In this document: positions 23,347 through 32,340 of the stretch, one piece after another
How the letters are laid out: each line of letters opens with the position of its first letter
Numbering within the stretch: position 1 is the stretch's first letter
Origin: an uncultured Atopobiaceae bacterium
GTDB lineage: Bacteria > Actinomycetota > Coriobacteriia > Coriobacteriales > Atopobiaceae
Reading direction: 5' to 3'
DNA length: 36,118 bases
Assembly: GCA_944321385.1 (NCBI GenBank)
Contig: CALULC010000006.1
Span: 1 to 36,118 of the forward strand
Position numbers and translations under genes: made by a program
The notes under the pieces: model-generated
Database searches by the model: none
Seen by the model: the letters and a program-made list of their open reading frames with translations, nothing else
Told to the model about the DNA's origin: nothing

Positions 23347-26300
23347 CTATGCTGCCAGCCTCGCCTGTCTCCACGAGCGGGAGAGCGAGCGCGCCCCGAG
23401 CGCCGTAAGGCCGCCGCCCATGAGGACGCAGCCCGCCACCGTGGCCCACACGATGCCAGTGTTGTCCACGAGCTCGGCTTCCTCCCCGGATGCCGCGCGC
23501 CAGACGTCCTCAAAGACGCCGTCTCCGTCCTCGTCCACCCTGAGAATGGTCTCGCTGGCGCGCTCCGCACGAGTCTCCATTCTGGTGTCCTCGGTTACGT
23601 CGATCTTCGAGAAGGTCCTGTGGTCGGCGTAGTCGCCGTACTCGTCCATGAAGCCGATGGTGTAGTCCATCGTGCCCTCACCCGTGCCCACGATCTCTAT
23701 GTCGTACGGCTCGCCCTCGCGCAGGCGCAGCACCTTGCTCGTGGTGCCGTCTCCCTCTTCAGAGGGCTCGATGGTGAGCGACCCAAACGACGTCCTCGTG
23801 TTGAGGTTTTCCGGGTCGGAGGAGAGCGTCTCGTCCCCGAGCGTCACCGTCACCTCAACTGGGCAGTCGATCTCGGCGCGAATGAACGGCGTGCCGCTGA
23901 TCTCCTCCGCGATGTCGTTGAAGAAGTTCTCGAGCTCGTCGGTGTTGTTGGCGTTGAAGTAGCAACCCTCGCTTGCGAGGTCGGAGAGCAGCTGGCGGCC
24001 GCCCTCGTCGTCGCCAAAGAACAGGGTGTAGACCTTCACGTTGTCTTCCTTGAGGGTGTCGACGTACGAGACGAGCTCACTGCCTGTCCTTCCCTCGTTC
24101 GGCAGGCCGTCTGACATGAGGACCACGATGCGGCGGCGGTCCCCCGAGTCGGACCCAAGGAGCTGCATGCCATCGCGCAGGCCGGCCTCCATGTACGTGT
24201 TGCCCCCGCTCTCCAGCCGTGAGATGGAGCTCCCCAGCGAGCTGAGGTTTGCCGAGAGGGGCGAGAGCACCGCCGAGTTGCTCTCGTACGCAACAAGCCC
24301 CACGCGAACGTTCGGAGATGCTGCGACCTCAACGAAGTCGGTTGCCGCGGAGCGCATGCGAGAGATGGGCTCGCCATCCATGCTGCCGGAACAGTCAAGC
24401 ACGAGCGCGACGTCGCGGCTGCCCTTGATCTTGGTGACCGCATCGCGGACCTTCTCCTCGTCACCGTCTTCGATGAAGTCGTTGTTGTCCGCTCGATCGA
24501 TCTCCACCTCGTCGAAGGCGGCGGAGATGCGCGTGAGATTATCGGAGGAGAGATAACCCTCCTCGATCATGATGGTGGCGGTGAGCTCCATGCAGTTGCG
24601 GTACTGCGAGAAGGTGCTATAGGGCGTGAGCGAGAAGAACGTGGCGTAGACGAGACGCGCCATCTCCTCGGTGCTGAGGCTCTCTCCGTCGAGACCGGTG
24701 TCGTTGCACATCAGATAGGCCGCGTAGCTGACGACAGTACAGTTGGTGTGTACCCCGCCTCGGTCGTTTTCTAGACTCACGTCGCCAGTATTGACCCAAT
24801 AGTCGCCTCGATATGTGTCGGGATAATCCCACTCCGTAGGTTCGACGAGGTTTCTGTTTGTCGAATGAATCCAGTCGAGTTCCTCGCCATCCACCCTGTT
24901 ATCGAGCCAGCCGTCCTCATAGTCCTCGGCGATCTCGCCCATGATGTCAGAAGTGGCCTCCATAAGAGCGCCGGACTCCCCTCGGTACACCATACCGGAA
25001 ATCGAGCTCTCAACACTATGAGTCATCTCATGTCCAATGGTATCGACCTCTCCCTTGTTGTCCTTCCCCAGCGAGACAACGGAAGAGGGGGCCAATTGAC
25101 TAGCACTCCATGAGTAAGCATTCGTAGTGTCCCAGTCATTAAAATCGTTGACAACAAGAATAAGTTCCCCAGAATTCCCGTTATAGCCCTCTCTACCTAA
25201 TACATTTTCGTAGAGGTCGTGCACTGTCTGAGCACGAACTACTGCGGCTACCGCCTTGTCGTTGCTGAATTCGTTAGTCCGACTCGTCACCGGCTTGATT
25301 TCCCCAAAGATATTCTTTACGTCAAGACGAAGTCCGAGAAAGGAGACCGGTATCGGGTTGAAGCCCTCCGGCATCTTCTTCCCGTCCTTGTCGTACCATC
25401 GCCCATCACCAGAGTTAAATGAGTAATCTTTTCCGTCCTCCGCTCGGAACGAGGCAACGCAGTATAAGGTGTTCCCACCGGCATCGTATACGTTGATATT
25501 TCTATCCTCGTCATACATCCGGTATGAGTTCTCATCAACCTTCTGAGCGTTGAACCATACCTCTTCTTTTGTGATGGCATCCCTTCCTTTTGCCATTACG
25601 GAATCATTGATTACGAGAGGTTCTGTTGCCACAATTTCGCCCGTCTCAGAGTTCACAAACACCGAGTCAATGCCCGAGTCGGACTGTGCGATTACATTCC
25701 ATGTCAAGCAGGGATCGACTTCTCCCAGAGAGTAGACAACGGTTCCTCCGGCTATTGACCAACTCGCTCCTTCCAGGTAACCATCCGCCGCCTCCTCGGC
25801 CTCCTCGCCGGAGATCTCGGGCTCGGTGGGGACGCCCTCCAGGTCCAGGAAGTTGCTCGAGAGGAAGAGCACCTCGCCTTCCTCGTCCGCGCCGACGATA
25901 ACGTCGCGCCCGTAGACGGGAATCCCCTCGTAGCTCTGCGAGAAGCGCCAGTAGCGGTTGTCAAAGGCCTCGTCCTGCTGGCAGTCCACGAGCTCCTCGT
26001 CCACGTCGTCGATGCCGAGCTTGTCGGCAACGTCCTCGATGACGCGCCGCGCGGTCCGCTCGCTCGTGACGCGCTCGGAGGTGAAGCCGGGCTGGAGCAT
26101 CACAAAGGGGTCGACCGTCTCCTCGCTCGCCGGGACAGCACCCTCGCCGCCCTGGCCAGTCCCTCCCCCGCCGGGCTGCTCGCCCTGACCGACGCCAAAG
26201 ACGCCCGCGAGCCACAGCCCACACACCACGCAGCAGGCAATGATGACCAGCGAGGAGGAGATCAGCGCCACAAACGGCCACTTGCGCCTGTGCTCCACGG

Positions 26301-26370
26301 GAGACCCGCAGTTGGGGCATTGCGTCAGACCCTTGGGAACGCGGCTTCCACACCTCTTGCACTTGCTCAT
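23347..26370 (-). CDS. Double-anchored M4 metalloprotease / vWA fusion
   Basis: A 1007-residue protein. In order: zinc ribbon (CKRCG to CPNCG, 4-22), membrane segment (31-58), Gly-rich linker, PepSY/FTP-like propeptide (FTSERVTSERTARRV to SSNFLDLEGV, about 85-200), thermolysin-type M4 peptidase with HEMTH (447-451) and the third zinc ligand Glu471 (GALMEATSDI), helical M4 C-terminal domain (to about 620), von Willebrand A domain with MIDAS DCSGSMD (Asp659, Ser661, Ser663), a beta domain, and a C-terminal membrane segment (about 975-996). Predicted location: outer face of the membrane, tethered at both ends. Start ATG 26370, 13 nt after the previous stop. The M4 part (about 24770-25750) is clearly lower in GC than its flanks. 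Confidence 0.85.
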   Translation of the reverse strand: MSKCKRCGSRVPKGLTQCPNCGSPVEHRRKWPFVALISSSLVIIACCVVCGLWLAGVFGVGQGEQPGGGGTGQGGEGAVPASEETVDPFVMLQPGFTSERVTSERTARRVIEDVADKLGIDDVDEELVDCQQDEAFDNRYWRFSQSYEGIPVYGRDVIVGADEEGEVLFLSSNFLDLEGVPTEPEISGEEAEEAADGYLEGASWSIAGGTVVYSLGEVDPCLTWNVIAQSDSGIDSVFVNSETGEIVATEPLVINDSVMAKGRDAITKEEVWFNAQKVDENSYRMYDEDRNINVYDAGGNTLYCVASFRAEDGKDYSFNSGDGRWYDKDGKKMPEGFNPIPVSFLGLRLDVKNIFGEIKPVTSRTNEFSNDKAVAAVVRAQTVHDLYENVLGREGYNGNSGELILVVNDFNDWDTTNAYSWSASQLAPSSVVSLGKDNKGEVDTIGHEMTHSVESSISGMVYRGESGALMEATSDIMGEIAEDYEDGWLDNRVDGEELDWIHSTNRNLVEPTEWDYPDTYRGDYWVNTGDVSLENDRGGVHTNCTVVSYAAYLMCNDTGLDGESLSTEEMARLVYATFFSLTPYSTFSQYRNCMELTATIMIEEGYLSSDNLTRISAAFDEVEIDRADNNDFIEDGDEEKVRDAVTKIKGSRDVALVLDCSGSMDGEPISRMRSAATDFVEVAASPNVRVGLVAYESNSAVLSPLSANLSSLGSSISRLESGGNTYMEAGLRDGMQLLGSDSGDRRRIVVLMSDGLPNEGRTGSELVSYVDTLKEDNVKVYTLFFGDDEGGRQLLSDLASEGCYFNANNTDELENFFNDIAEEISGTPFIRAEIDCPVEVTVTLGDETLSSDPENLNTRTSFGSLTIEPSEEGDGTTSKVLRLREGEPYDIEIVGTGEGTMDYTIGFMDEYGDYADHRTFSKIDVTEDTRMETRAERASETILRVDEDGDGVFEDVWRAASGEEAELVDNTGIVWATVAGCVLMGGGLTALGARSLSRSWRQARLAA

Positions 26371-26383
26371 ACAATCACCGCTC

Positions 26384-26980
26384 TCAGGCGCTCTGAGGCG
26401 CGCCCGAGGAGCGACGCGCATTGGATACAGAACAGACGGAGAGGATCGCCGCCATCGCAAAGACTACGACGCTTGCGATGATCCATCCGCCAAAGGGATG
26501 CAGAACCGCAAACCCCACGGCCTGGACGGAGGTCGTGGAGGAGACGGGCTCAGAGAAGAAGGTCGCAGACATCACAAGCATGACCAGCGAAATCACTGCC
26601 AGCGACGCCGCCGTGGATATGAAACCACCGCGCGGTCCCTTCGTCTTTGCCATCAGAAGCCCGCGCAGGCAGAGCATGATCGGGACTATCGCAAGGATGA
26701 GCGCGAGAACGGAATAGAGCAGCGCACCCACAAAAGCCTGCAGCGCGTCTAGAATCCCGATGATTCCCACGGCGCCGGGGAGGGAGACAAAGAAGTTGAA
26801 GAGGTTCAGCGCCCCCATCACCCCAACGGCACATGCGGAAAACGAGAACAGCGCAGAGCTGCTGTCGATTTTGGTAGTCGAGCCTCCGCCAAGGGAGGTC
26901 TTCTTCCTGAGGTCAAGTCCGCAGCTGCCACAGAACTCCGCCCCATCAGGAAGCTGGGCGCCACAACGCGAGCAGAACAT
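26384..26980 (-). CDS. Zinc-ribbon multi-pass membrane protein
   Basis: A 198-residue protein with an N-terminal zinc ribbon (MFCSRCGAQLPDG, then FCGSCG) and about five membrane segments, including LYSVLALILAIVPIMLCL (about 92-110), FISTAASLAVISLVMLVM and GGWIIASVVVFAMAAIL. No enzymatic motif is visible. The start is ATG 26980 behind GGAGAGGGGGAGC. It is first of three same-strand zinc-ribbon genes with 13 and 27 nt gaps, so they very likely form one transcript. The shared ribbon may let them assemble or be sorted together. Function unknown. Confidence 0.8.
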   Translation of the reverse strand: MFCSRCGAQLPDGAEFCGSCGLDLRKKTSLGGGSTTKIDSSSALFSFSACAVGVMGALNLFNFFVSLPGAVGIIGILDALQAFVGALLYSVLALILAIVPIMLCLRGLLMAKTKGPRGGFISTAASLAVISLVMLVMSATFFSEPVSSTTSVQAVGFAVLHPFGGWIIASVVVFAMAAILSVCSVSNARRSSGAPQSA

Positions 26981-27130
26981 CGCTCCCCCTCTCCGCCTCA
27001 GAGCAGCAAGAATCCATCCTCTCCGTTATAACCGAGAACAACAAAGGCTATTTTAAGCTAGCGGGCGAACGGCGCGACCTGAGGCGGAACCGGCGTCCCT
27101 GACGAGCGGATACGCTGGCCCAAGACGCCG

Positions 27131-28720
27131 CTACTCCACCGCGTCGGGCTCGACGGCGTCGGCGGCGTTCCCCGTCTCCCCGCGGACGGCACGAGCCTCC
27201 TTGAACTTCTCGCTCATCGTGGGGTTCTTCCACGTGAGCTTGCGAATGGTGAGCTCGTCCGCCTTCTTGTTTGCCAGCCGCAGCTGGTTCTCTGAGGAGG
27301 TGAGGTTCTCCTTAACCTTCTGGAGGTGCTGGATGGTCTTGTCTATCTCGTCTATGGCCGTCTGGAACTTGCGACTCGCCGTCTCGTAGTTCTTCCCAAA
27401 CTTCTCCTTGAAGTCCTCGAGCGCGTCCTCAAAGTGCGTGATGTCGATGTTCTGCTGGCGGATGTCCGCAAGCTCGCGTCGGTACGACTGGGCGTTCTCC
27501 GCCGCGTTTCTCAGCAGCGTGATCATGGGTATGAAGAACTGCGGGCGTATGACGTACATCTTCTCGTACTCGTAGGAGACGTCGACGATGCCCGCGTTGT
27601 AGAGCTCGCTCTCGGGCTCGAGCATCGAGACGAGAACCGCGTACTCGCAGCCCTTGTTGCGCCGGTCTTGGTCGAGCTTCTTGAAGAAGTCCGCGTTTCT
27701 CTTGCGGTTTGTCGCGGCGGAGGCGTCGTCTTCGTTCTTCATCTCAAACATGATGGAGACAATCTCCACGCCCGCCTCGTCCTTCTCGCGATAGACGTAA
27801 TCCCCCTTGGAACCGCCCACGACGTCGTTGTCCTTGTGGAACTCGGCGTTTCTGAAGGCCGTGGGCCGCCAGCGGTTGAACTCCATCTCGCAGTGCTGCT
27901 CAAGGGTCTCGCCGATCAGCTTGGTCGAGAGGCGGGCGCGCTGGTTGCGCAGGCGCTCTATCTCGTCCTCGCGGTCGCGGATGGTCTGGTCCTTGAAGGC
28001 CGCCTGCTCCGCCATCTGTTGCTTGAGCGAGGCCTCAACCTGATCGCGTTCGAGCTGCGCGCTGCGCAGATTTCCCTCGAGCTCGGCGATGCGACGACCC
28101 TGCTCTCCGGTTGCCTCCGTGACGGCGAGCGCCTTCTCCGTGGCAAACGAGGTCTCGCGTGCGCTCATCTGCGCCTCGAGCTCGGCAATGCGACGGTCGC
28201 GCGAGGCAAGCTCCTCGGCACTCTTCGTCGCCGCGTCTGCAAGGGCACGCTGCCGCTCGGCGTCGGCGGCGGCGAGGGCGCGGTCCTTCTCGGCCGCCGC
28301 GCTCGCGAGCGCTTGGTCCTTCTCGGCCAGCTGACGCTCTCGCTCGGAGAGCTGCTGGGCAAGCTTGCGCTCCACGTCCGCCGCGGCGATCTTCGCTGCG
28401 TCCGACCCGCGCTCCACCTCGGCGCGCAGACGCGCGAGCTCGCCGTCCTTCTCGGCAGCGACCCTCTGAGCCCGCTCCCGCACCTCCGCGAGCTGCGCCT
28501 GGAGCTCCTCCCGCTCGCGAGCGGCGCCGTCCTGCGCCTCTTGGCGCGCTCTGGCCACGGCCGCCTCCACGGCACTTTTTCGCTCACGCTCGGCAAGCTG
28601 CTCGCGCGAGGCGAGCTCACGCTGAAACTCGGCGTCGCGCACCTGGCGAACGATCTCCGCGTACTCCGTCTCGTCAACCTGGAACACCTCGCCGCAGTGC
28701 GGGCACCTGATCTCTGCCAT
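27131..28720 (-). CDS. DUF2130 coiled-coil protein
   Basis: A 529-residue protein matching the DUF2130 pattern. An N-terminal CPHCGEVFQVDE zinc-finger-like start is followed by a very long Ala/Glu/Arg coiled coil (about 30-260) and a conserved C-terminal core (LSTKLIGETLEQHCEMEFN; DNDVVGGSKGDYVYRE; IMFEMKNE; YEYEKMYVIRPQFFIPMI). The D/E-x-K pattern in that core (GDYVYRE, FEMKNE) is compatible with a nuclease-like fold, which is inference. Soluble. The start is ATG 28720 behind GGAGGT. It is single on its strand with a 150-bp gap to the zinc-ribbon operon. Cellular role unknown. Confidence 0.85.
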   Translation of the reverse strand: MAEIRCPHCGEVFQVDETEYAEIVRQVRDAEFQRELASREQLAERERKSAVEAAVARARQEAQDGAAREREELQAQLAEVRERAQRVAAEKDGELARLRAEVERGSDAAKIAAADVERKLAQQLSERERQLAEKDQALASAAAEKDRALAAADAERQRALADAATKSAEELASRDRRIAELEAQMSARETSFATEKALAVTEATGEQGRRIAELEGNLRSAQLERDQVEASLKQQMAEQAAFKDQTIRDREDEIERLRNQRARLSTKLIGETLEQHCEMEFNRWRPTAFRNAEFHKDNDVVGGSKGDYVYREKDEAGVEIVSIMFEMKNEDDASAATNRKRNADFFKKLDQDRRNKGCEYAVLVSMLEPESELYNAGIVDVSYEYEKMYVIRPQFFIPMITLLRNAAENAQSYRRELADIRQQNIDITHFEDALEDFKEKFGKNYETASRKFQTAIDEIDKTIQHLQKVKENLTSSENQLRLANKKADELTIRKLTWKNPTMSEKFKEARAVRGETGNAADAVEPDAVE

Positions 28721-28819
28721 GGGACCTCCGTTCCTCGTTTGCACAAGCTTACCCGTCCCGCCGGACAACAATTGGCGAGAAGGGCTGAGCGGGCTGGTGC
28801 CGGAGGTTTAGGGCCTCGC

Positions 28820-29308
28820 GCTTAGAAACAGGGGCCATTGGAGGGCGGCGGCCGGACGACGCTTAGCAACGTGGGCCGTTGGAGGGGAATCGCCGTATGG
28901 CGCTTAGTTCTTCTCGCCATTGGAGAGCTGTTGGCATGAGGTGCTTAAACATGCGCTTCGTTGGAGGGGCGGGCGAAGTGTGCGCCCTCCAACGGGTCCA
29001 AACCCTAAGCGCCGTCCGCGCTGCGCCCTCCAATAGAACCCATTCCTAAGCGAGAAGAGCCGCGTGGCAGCAGGCGATTAACAAACAGGGGCTATTGGAG
29101 GGCCCGCCCTCCTCGGCGCTTAGACAATCGAGCCGATGGAGGGCGGCGGCCGGCCGACGCTTAGCATTTCTCGCCGTTAGACGGACAGCAACGCCCACGC
29201 GCTTAACATTTCGCAGAATCAGAGGGGCGGGACGGGGCACACCCTCCAACCAAGCCAAACCCTAAGCGCCAGCCGCCCCCAACCCTCCAATCGCGAGAAT
29301 CGCTAAGC
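28820..29308. repeat. 41-bp private-word array E, two 257-bp super-units
   Basis: The unit is GCTTAG-N12-TTGGAGGG-N15, 41 bp. Forward units start at 28820, 28861, 28902 and 28943; inverted units (CCCTCCAA to CTAAGC) start at 28985 and 29026. The same 4+2 layout then repeats at 29077 (worn), 29118, 29159, 29201 and 29242, 29283, so the whole is two super-units 257 bp apart. The 12-bp spacer of the first unit is nearly the same in both super-units (AAACAGGGGCCA, AAACAGGGGCTA). It lies between the DUF2130 and htrA genes. No gene is seen in it. Confidence 0.92.
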
Positions 29309-29321
29309 GCCGTCCACGCCA

Positions 29322-29356
29322 CAAAAACGAGGGGCCCGCAAATGCGGAACCCCTCG
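29322..29356 (-). terminator. Intrinsic terminator of htrA
   Basis: On the minus strand CGAGGGG (29356-29350) pairs with CCCCTCG (29334-29328), with inner pairing around CCGC/GCGG, and GTTTTT follows (29327-29322). It lies 33 bp past the htrA stop. Confidence 0.85.
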
Positions 29357-29388
29357 AGAGGTGCAGTCTCTTGTCCTGAGTCAAAGAC

Positions 29389-31113
29389 CTAGCGCGTGGG
29401 CATGCCCATGTTCTGGTACTGCTCGTAGAGCTCGATCAGGTCGTCGATGGAGATGTCCTGGCCGTTGATGTCCACGGTCTCCTGGCGCTGCTGCTCCTGG
29501 CGCTCCTGCTCCTCCTGCAGGGCCTCGTCTGAGCTCAGCGTCACCTCAAAGGTCTTCTCCTCGTCTCCGCGCATGACGGTGACCTCAACGGTGTCTCCGA
29601 TCTCATGGGAGCGCACGGCAAGGATCGCTGCGTCTGCGGAGTCTATCTGCTCACCTCCAATGCCAATGATCACGTCACCGGCCTTGATGCCCGCGGCCTC
29701 GGCGGGACCGTCCTCGGCAACCTCGATCACATAGGCGCCGGAGTCAACCGAGAGGCCGTTGCGCGTCGCGTTCTGAGCATTGACGGTCTGCATGGTGAGC
29801 CCGATGTAGGCGTGGGTGACGGTCTCCCCCGCGATGATCTTGTCGGCCACCTGGGTCGCATAGTTGCCCGGAATGGCGTAGCCGATGCCCGCGAAGCTCT
29901 CGGTGTCAGAAGAGAACAGCGTGCAGATACCCACGAGCTTGCCCTCGTCGTCCACCAACGCACCGCCCGAGTTACCGGGGTTGATGGTGGCGTCGGTCTG
30001 GATGAGGTTGGTATAGAGGGTGTTTCCGGTGGAGTTCTCGAGCAGGGTGCTGCGCGAGAGCGCGGAGACGATGCCCTGGGACACGGAGTTCTCAAGGCCG
30101 AAGGGGCTACCAACGCTCATGACCCAGTCGCCGACCTGCAGGTCGGAGGAGTCGCCGATCTCCATGGGCGTGACGGAGTCCCCGCCAAAGTCGGCGTGGA
30201 TGACGGCCACGTCGCTCGAGGGGTCGGTGCCCACGAGGGTCGCCTCGTAGCTCTTGCCGTTGTAGGTGACGGAGATGCTCTGGGCGTCCTCGATGACGTG
30301 GTTGTTGGTGATGATGTTGCCCTCGGTGTCATAGATGACGCCCGAACCCATTCCCGAGCCGTCGGGGAAGGTGCAGTAGACCGTGCAGACGGAGGGCAGT
30401 GCCTTGGCCGCAACGGCGTTGGCAACGGTGATGTCCTCGTCGTTGGGGTCGATCGTAATCTCCTGGACGCCGTCGGTGCTCACGAGCTGGGTTGTGGTGG
30501 CAGGTCCGATGACGCCCGCCAGGACAAGCGAGCCCACGAGCGCTCCCGTGCCCACAAGCCCGCCGAGAAGCCCGATGAGCAGCGTCTTGAGCGTGGAGTG
30601 GCCGCCCTTGGCCTTCTTCTTTGGCTTGTCGCTGAAGTTGGGGGGAACCGGGGCTCCGGAGGAGCCTGCAGAGGAGAAGTCCTGGGGCGTCTGCGTGGCA
30701 GTCTGGCTGCCAGAGTGCTGAGAAGAGCTCGACGGGTCGTACTGCCCGGGTACGGGAGGCCTGCGCACCGTCTGTCCGTAGGCGCTCCCCTGAGTGCCCG
30801 CCGAAGCGCTGCTGGACTCATGGGCCCAAGAGAAGTTTGGAGCAGATTCCTGGCCATGCGCCCCGGGAGTCTGAGCCCTCTGATAGGATGCCCCGAACGT
30901 CTGGTAGCTGGACGAAACTGAGCCCTGGGGCGCCGGGTTTTGGGAACCGGAGCCCTGGGAAGCCTGGGTGCCAAGACCCTGGAAACCCGACGCCTGAGAC
31001 GACTGGGCCCCCTGAGACGTCTCAGACTCCTGAGCCCCCTGATTCTCCCAAGGTTGACGTGATTGGCTGTCAGATCCCTGCGGCTGAGACGAGCCAAAGA
31101 TGTTATCGCCCAT
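29389..31113 (-). CDS. htrA: HtrA/DegP-like membrane-anchored serine protease
   Basis: A 574-residue envelope quality-control protease. Residues 1-~175 are a cytoplasmic Gln/Ser/Gly-rich disordered tail. A membrane segment follows (TLLIGLLGGLVGTGALVGSL, about 180-205), then a trypsin-like domain with the triad His (ITNNHVIED), Asp (SSDVAVIHAD) and Ser382 (NPGNSGGAL), then one PDZ domain (GLTMQTVNAQ to VEVTVMRGDEE, about 440-535) and a Gln/Glu-rich end. The start is ATG 31113. This is the usual actinobacterial layout. The 510 bp upstream holds a 7-bp hairpin in the leader (31133-31149) and a loose repeat set, so expression may be controlled there. The OmpR-type regulator gene is upstream on the same strand. 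Confidence 0.95.
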   Translation of the reverse strand: MGDNIFGSSQPQGSDSQSRQPWENQGAQESETSQGAQSSQASGFQGLGTQASQGSGSQNPAPQGSVSSSYQTFGASYQRAQTPGAHGQESAPNFSWAHESSSASAGTQGSAYGQTVRRPPVPGQYDPSSSSQHSGSQTATQTPQDFSSAGSSGAPVPPNFSDKPKKKAKGGHSTLKTLLIGLLGGLVGTGALVGSLVLAGVIGPATTTQLVSTDGVQEITIDPNDEDITVANAVAAKALPSVCTVYCTFPDGSGMGSGVIYDTEGNIITNNHVIEDAQSISVTYNGKSYEATLVGTDPSSDVAVIHADFGGDSVTPMEIGDSSDLQVGDWVMSVGSPFGLENSVSQGIVSALSRSTLLENSTGNTLYTNLIQTDATINPGNSGGALVDDEGKLVGICTLFSSDTESFAGIGYAIPGNYATQVADKIIAGETVTHAYIGLTMQTVNAQNATRNGLSVDSGAYVIEVAEDGPAEAAGIKAGDVIIGIGGEQIDSADAAILAVRSHEIGDTVEVTVMRGDEEKTFEVTLSSDEALQEEQERQEQQRQETVDINGQDISIDDLIELYEQYQNMGMPTR

Positions 31114-31623
31114 ACATCCTCTTTTCTCGAAACGTCGCCACAGGCGACGATTCCTGCTTCGTGGACGAATGTACCCATCACAAAACCATAGCCACAGGTG
31201 ATTCTACGACCACCACCTCAGTGACACGTTGCTTTCCGCTATCTGAAAAAATGAGTTCACATCGAGCCGCGGGAATGTCAAAGGCCAGAGCAAGGGGGGT
31301 CTCGTATGCTTGGGTCATCTCGCGCCTAGTAATTCGCTCTTCTCGGTAAATCGAGAAAATCGTGTCCGAGATCCGCTCTTCTCGGCGTTTCAGCGAGACG
31401 AGCCTCCGGCCACACGCCCGTTGGAATCACGTTTTCCCAGTTGGCGCCTTTAGCCACACCGTTTTTCTCGACCTGAAACGCAAAAAAATGGAGCACCTAC
31501 CGCGTCAATCGGCCGAGAAGCGACAATCTCAAGACGACAAAACCCGGTATTACCGAGAAGAACGAATTCTTGGACAAGCGTCGCCGGAGAACGAGAAGCA
31601 CGAGCCGGCGCTTCTCGCTTCCC
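31114..31623. repeat. htrA upstream region with loose ~39-bp word set G
   Basis: A 510-bp region with no convincing gene. CGCTCTTCTCGG occurs exactly at 31335-31346 and 31374-31385 (39 bp apart). The inverted core CCGAGAAG is at 31513 and 31553, and a shorter CGAGAAG at 31592 (spacings about 40 and 38). CGCTTCTCGC lies at 31609. A second small word, GCCACAGGYG, is at 31138 and 31191. A hairpin, CGTCGCC-ACA-GGCGACG (31133-31149), lies 20 bp before the htrA start codon. This looks like a worn version of the regular arrays. Confidence 0.6.
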
Positions 31624-32298
31624 TTAGATGCGGAAGAGGTAGCCCACGCCGCGGATGGTGACGATGTGGCTTGCGACCTGCGGACCCACCTTGGAACGGA
31701 CGCGACGGATGTGAACGTCGACCGTGCGGGTGCCGCCACAGTACTCAAAGCCCCAGACGCGGTGGAGCAGCGTCTCGCGCGAGTAGGCGCGCGAGGGATG
31801 CGTTGCCAGGAAGGAGAGCAGCGAGTACTCCATGAGCGTGAGGTCCACGGGGCGCTCGTCGATCGTCACCTGATAGGTGGCAAGGTTGATCGTCATGTTG
31901 TCGATCGTGACGATGTCCGCCGGGGCGCTCTCCTCGCCGGGCCAGAGGAGCAGCGTGCAACGCAGCTCAAACTCGGCGGTGCTCGCCGTGGAGAGGATGA
32001 AGTCGTTGGTTCCCTGCGTGGGCATGTGAAGGGTGGCCAGCTTGTCAGGGTCCTGAACCATCAGTCTGGGCGTAAAGCCGTTCTCCGCCACAAAGGAGTC
32101 CACGGAGTTCAGAAGGTCCTGGCTCATGCCCTCGCCATCAAGAATCACGAGGTCAAACTCGTGACCGGAAGAGACGGCCTGGGGAAAGGTATCCTCGTTC
32201 GCAAGCGCGATGGAGACGTCAATCGCATGCGAGAGCTCGCGCATGCGATCGTGCAGACGAGTTGTCGCGGACACGAGCAGGATGTTCTTGTGGTGCAT
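31624..32298 (-). CDS. OmpR-type DNA-binding regulator with degenerate receiver
   Basis: A 224-residue regulator. The C-terminal ~95 residues form an OmpR/PhoB winged helix (PVDLTLMEYSLLSFLATHPS; VDVHIRRVRSKVG; IVTIRGVGYLF). The N-terminal part has receiver-like strands, but the acidic pair normally after the first strand is absent (NILLVSATTRL). A candidate phosphoacceptor is present (LVILDGEG), and the conserved Lys is not evident. It may work without phosphorylation or with another signal. There is no histidine kinase gene next to it. The start is ATG 32298 behind GGGAGG. It is upstream of htrA on the same strand across 510 bp; control of htrA is possible but not shown. Confidence 0.8.
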   Translation of the reverse strand: MHHKNILLVSATTRLHDRMRELSHAIDVSIALANEDTFPQAVSSGHEFDLVILDGEGMSQDLLNSVDSFVAENGFTPRLMVQDPDKLATLHMPTQGTNDFILSTASTAEFELRCTLLLWPGEESAPADIVTIDNMTINLATYQVTIDERPVDLTLMEYSLLSFLATHPSRAYSRETLLHRVWGFEYCGGTRTVDVHIRRVRSKVGPQVASHIVTIRGVGYLFRI

Positions 32299-32340
32299 CC
32301 AAGCCTCCCGGAAAAGTGCACATGTTTCTAAGAGATTAGC

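Noticed and set aside
28820..29308. CRISPR array
   Set aside because: Units occur in both orientations, the conserved part is split into two short words, spacers are about 12 bp, and no cas genes are near.
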